Positions 6,296 to 8,423 of a stretch of DNA of 8,423 bases are shown here, one piece after another. Position 1 is the stretch's first letter; each line of letters starts with the position of its first letter. Under the pieces are notes generated by a model. It was given only the letters and a program-made list of their open reading frames with translations. It did no database searches and was not told where the DNA came from. The position numbers and the translations under genes are program-made. The DNA comes from SLJN01 sp964505385. GTDB lineage: Bacteria > Bacteroidota > Rhodothermia > Balneolales > Natronogracilivirgulaceae. Where the stretch lies: contig CAZDIA010000083.1 of the NCBI GenBank assembly GCA_964505385.1, positions 1 through 8,423 of the forward strand, in the 5' to 3' direction.

Positions 6296-6385
6296 AAACG
6301 TCTGGAGTAGTTGAAAGAAGTAACCGATTTCAGGTTTTCCGGTCTGGATAAATGCTCAAACTTACCGAAGCCGGAAGCGGGATTT
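6296..6385 (+). pseudogene. Fragment 3 of the orphan protein family
   Basis: This stretch aligns with 1246-1335 of fragment 1 at about 80% identity by eye and encodes LKEVTDFRFSGLDKCSNLPK against VKEVTDFTQSGLHEGSTVPE. A TAG at 6308-6310 and a later TGA break the frame. It covers the part of the family that fragment 2 lacks, and starts with AAACGTCTGGAGTAG (6296-6310), which overlaps the end of fragment 2 by about 15 positions. Fragments 2 and 3 could therefore be halves of one interrupted copy. Confidence 0.6.
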
Positions 6386-6855
6386 TGAAAAACTACTGAA
6401 AAGTGAATATTTGCTTGTTCAAGCAGCCGGACTGCTTTCTAAGAAATCTGATTTTTAAAATTTCCAGGTTATTCAACCGAAGATATCCTGACAGGAGTAC
6501 AGTCACTGGTTTAATCAACTGTGTCAGTTGTAGTACAGGAGCAAAGTTAGAGTAAGGGTAGGGCGTTACCGAAGTTGACACGGGGTTGGATTCGCGATGC
6601 CTTTATATGCCCGCCATATATCATTGCACGTGGCGATTATTCGCCGGTTTCGGCGAAATCTCACCGGCTAATTTTCACACATATTCATTTTAAAAGTGCT
6701 TAAGGTTAGCATGAGCACTCAGATTCGGGGAAAGTGCGTAAAGGCATAATTTTTGCATCAGGCTGGATCATGCGCATTCATGCCACCGAATTTTTTGCGG
6801 AAGTGCCATCTACCGTAACCTCATCGCATCAGAAACAATCATACCAGAGCCCTTT
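6386..6855. other. Non-coding stretch ahead of the porin gene
   Basis: No intact gene. A 25-codon protein-like tail (DFEKLLKSEYLLVQAAGLLS...) ends at TAA 6456-6458 and may be another gene remnant. After that both strands are full of stops. A hairpin lies at 6640-6657. The last 200 bases should hold the porin promoter, but I see no convincing -35/-10 pair and only weak purine content before the start codon. Confidence 0.4.
6640..6657. other. GC-rich hairpin upstream of the porin gene
   Basis: TTCGCCG (6640-6646) and CGGCGAA (6651-6657) form a perfect 7-bp stem with a GTTT loop. No T-run follows, so it is not a standard terminator. It lies about 200 bp ahead of the porin start and may be a protein-binding site or mRNA leader element. 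Confidence 0.3.
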
Positions 6856-7974
6856 ATGATAATTGAGCAGAAGAAACACATTGACCGCTTTAGAACCATT
6901 TATTTTGGATTTCTGAGCAAGGTATCAGGATTTTTGTTGTTTGCGATTTTTGGGCTCCTATTCATCTATTCACCTGCGGCGGGAGCAGATACCAAAGAGG
7001 AAAGCGATTCTGAGCCGGTGGCTCAGGAGCTGCGGGAGCGTTTCAAATCTGAGTCATTTTCACTCGGCATACTGCTGCAGACACAGACAAGATACTCCTT
7101 CGAAGATACCGATTTCAATGGTGGCCGTGCCTGGGATCTGGGCTCTACGCGTATTGACTTTCGTGGTACGGTGGATCGCGACTTCACTTATCGGGTGCGG
7201 GTTTACTTTCTGAGTCAGCAGCAGAGTATCGATGCGCGCGTCGGGTACCGGTTTTCGGATAATCATCAGGTCGTCGCCGGGGCGTACAAACCATTTTTAA
7301 GCAAGGAGTTGGATCCGAGTCCGGCCAATCTGGATTTCGTCCGTCGCGCCCGATTAGTTGGAGCCATGATGAATACGCTGGAAATCGGAGTTTCAACCCT
7401 TGGCAATATCGGCTCATTTTGGTACAGTTTCGGGATGTATAACGGATCGGGTGTAGCGGATGTCTCTGCCATTGCCGAATCCAACGATAACCGATTCCTC
7501 TACACCGGGCGTTTAGCCTGGGAAATAGTGTCCCTGGATGAACACACACTGGAGCTCGGGGGCAATGGCGCCTACAATGGCTCACGGGACGAAGACGTCG
7601 GCAATACCGAATTGATCTCACAAGGCGGTCGCACTCTTTACGGCGGCTACCTGAGCTATGACAGCGATCTGATTTTTGGTACGATTGAATTCATCCGCTC
7701 GCAATTCGATGCCGCTGAATTCGCAGGCCGACTGGAAACCATAGATGGAGCCTACGCAACCCTCGGAGTCAATCTTGATCCACGCAATGAATTGCTGGTC
7801 CGCTGGGACTATCTTGGATTTGACATCAAAGGTGATGAATCCAACCGGTTTCTACTTGGCTGGAATTACTGTCCCACCAGCCTGGTCAGCTTCCGGGTGA
7901 ATGCTCTGGCTGACTTCAGTGACCAAAAGGGGACCCAATTCGGACTGGAGAGTCTATTTCAGTACCATTTTTAA
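6856..7974 (+). CDS. Outer-membrane beta-barrel porin, phosphate-selective (OprP/OprO) type
   Basis: A 372-residue complete protein. The N-terminus (MIIEQKKHIDRFRTIYFGF) is a long basic n-region, followed by a hydrophobic core (about 24-38) and a likely signal peptidase site after AAGA (41-44). The mature protein has a short charged linker (TKEESDSEPVAQELRERF), then alternating polar and aromatic strands from about residue 65 to the end. It finishes in QYHF, the terminal aromatic expected for BAM-assembled barrels. Segments such as STRIDFRGTVDRDFTYRVRV and AGAYKPFLSKELDPSPANL (start of barrel, then ARLVGAMM) fit the Porin_O_P family, trimeric channels often for phosphate or other anions. Substrate specificity cannot be read from sequence. 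It stands alone, with no phosphate-uptake genes in view. ATG 6856 is the only methionine that keeps the signal peptide. Confidence 0.88.
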   Translation: MIIEQKKHIDRFRTIYFGFLSKVSGFLLFAIFGLLFIYSPAAGADTKEESDSEPVAQELRERFKSESFSLGILLQTQTRYSFEDTDFNGGRAWDLGSTRIDFRGTVDRDFTYRVRVYFLSQQQSIDARVGYRFSDNHQVVAGAYKPFLSKELDPSPANLDFVRRARLVGAMMNTLEIGVSTLGNIGSFWYSFGMYNGSGVADVSAIAESNDNRFLYTGRLAWEIVSLDEHTLELGGNGAYNGSRDEDVGNTELISQGGRTLYGGYLSYDSDLIFGTIEFIRSQFDAAEFAGRLETIDGAYATLGVNLDPRNELLVRWDYLGFDIKGDESNRFLLGWNYCPTSLVSFRVNALADFSDQKGTQFGLESLFQYHF

Positions 7975-8129
7975 TTACTCAGACCGGCAATCATCGATAG
8001 CGGAAGTTAGGCTTGCAATCTCGAAAAATAGATGTGCTTACATGTCAAACTGCTACGTTGATTTATTGCAACGACATTGTAATTGCGGGACGACCATGTA
8101 TTTTTGTCTGTTTCTGGCACCGGAATCGC

Positions 8130-8150
8130 GCCCGGATATCAAACACGGGC
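8130..8150 (+). terminator. Weak terminator-like stem downstream of the porin
   Basis: GCCCG (8130-8134) pairs with CGGGC (8146-8150) across an 11-base loop, followed only by TTTAG. It is the first GC-rich stem after the porin stop, about 155 bp away. The short U-tract makes it a weak candidate. Confidence 0.2.
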
Positions 8151-8172
8151 TTTAGTAACTTGCGATGGAGCT

Positions 8173-8249
8173 GAGGGATCTGTGCAGCAAGAAGCTCGCC
8201 ATAACCTCGATCAGTAATATGGCACAAATCGTGCCATCACAGACCCCTC
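8173..8249. repeat. Two-part inverted repeat, possible structured RNA or element end
   Basis: The outer arms GAGGGATCTGTG (8173-8184) and CACAGACCCCTC (8238-8249) pair at 11 of 12 positions. The inner arms ATGGCAC (8219-8225) and GTGCCAT (8231-8237) form a perfect 7-bp stem with a 5-base loop. The two right arms abut exactly, while a 34-base asymmetric bulge separates the left arms. Such stacking is more than chance would usually give, but no known riboswitch or RNA family is recognised. Confidence 0.4.
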
Positions 8250-8370
8250 CATTCCTGCGAACACATTGGGCATAACAACAGGGAGCTAATATTACACCGC
8301 CTGGAATACTACTCAATAGCAGGATCTAAAAGCTTGTTGTGAAAAAACTAAACTGTTGAAACCGGGAAGC

Positions 8371-8400
8371 AAACCGATCTTCTTTAAAAGCTATCGGTTT
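8371..8400. terminator. AT-rich hairpin, possible terminator
   Basis: AAACCGAT (8371-8378) and ATCGGTTT (8393-8400) form a perfect 8-bp stem. The 14-base loop can itself pair CTTT with AAAG. The right arm ends in a short T-run (TTTT, 8398-8401). It could serve transcription from either side near the window edge. Confidence 0.35.
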
Positions 8401-8423
8401 TCATTATCGCTATATAGGTAACC

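Larger units (their letters stand above)
7975..8423. other. Non-coding tail region with inverted repeats
   Basis: No protein-like reading frame is seen on either strand after the porin stop. The stretch carries a short GCCCG/CGGGC stem at 8130-8150, a two-part inverted repeat at 8173-8249 and a terminator-like hairpin at 8371-8400. No tRNA cloverleaf is recognisable. Confidence 0.45.

Noticed and set aside
6516..6530. Hairpin CAACTG/CAGTTG
   Set aside because: A 6-bp stem with a 3-base loop and no U-tract or conserved context; easily expected by chance.
6393..6581. 62-codon - strand frame
   Set aside because: No ribosome binding site, no recognisable motif, and it overlaps a more protein-like remnant on the + strand.
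7184..7621. 145-codon - strand frame
   Set aside because: Antisense to the porin. Rich in Arg/Pro/Cys as expected from a GC-rich complementary strand.
1..8423. CRISPR array, tRNA, rRNA or transposase genes
   Set aside because: No regularly spaced direct repeats, no cloverleaf and no DDE or serine/tyrosine recombinase motif seen on either strand.

Overview
The window looks like an accessory (defence and toxin-antitoxin type) segment of a Gram-negative chromosome, probably from the Bacteroidota/Balneolota/Rhodothermota/Chlorobi assemblage. This placement rests on a porin-type outer-membrane protein ending in phenylalanine, the style of the acetyltransferase/small-protein pair, an XRE-ImmA/PIN operon of a kind common in those groups, and mixed use of ribosome binding sites. 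It is an inference from protein character, not from a marker gene.

Layout, left to right. (1) Positions 1-42 may be the tail of an upstream gene. (2) 136-830 is a tight two-gene unit on the + strand: a GNAT-fold protein and a 58-residue, highly charged protein. (3) 831-1428 has no intact gene but carries fragment 1 of an orphan protein family (about 1088-1425). (4) 1429-3029 on the - strand is an operon-like pair: an intact XRE-HTH/ImmA-IrrE metallopeptidase gene followed 6 bp later by a PIN-domain nuclease gene broken by a one-base frameshift. A perfect 9-bp inverted repeat sits over the operon start. (5) 3122-3396 (+) holds a 30-codon remnant and a 54-codon basic small ORF with a good ribosome binding site. 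(6) 3423-4943 (-) is an intact 506-residue multidomain protein: a TerB-like helical domain, two SAP-like motifs and a C-terminal PD-(D/E)XK nuclease domain, probably a DNA-targeting defence protein. (7) 4944-6458 is a gene graveyard. It contains an antitoxin-like C-terminus, a VapC N-terminus cut off after about 15 codons, and fragments 2 and 3 of the orphan family, which lie either side of an intact 61-residue two-helix membrane protein. (8) 6459-6855 is non-coding. (9) 6856-7974 (+) is a complete outer-membrane porin of the phosphate-selective (OprP/OprO) type. (10) 7975-8423 is non-coding, with several inverted repeats.

How it fits together. Four or more conflict or addiction modules sit within about 6 kb, in different stages of decay: the GNAT pair, XRE-ImmA/PIN, the SAP/TerB nuclease and the VapBC remnant. 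This suggests a hot spot of repeated insertion and erosion beside a conventional porin gene. The most notable items are the uncharacterised nuclease architecture, the frameshifted PIN toxin beside an intact regulator-protease, and the three eroded copies of one orphan gene, two of which can be read as one copy split by an insertion of about 570 bp carrying the small membrane protein.
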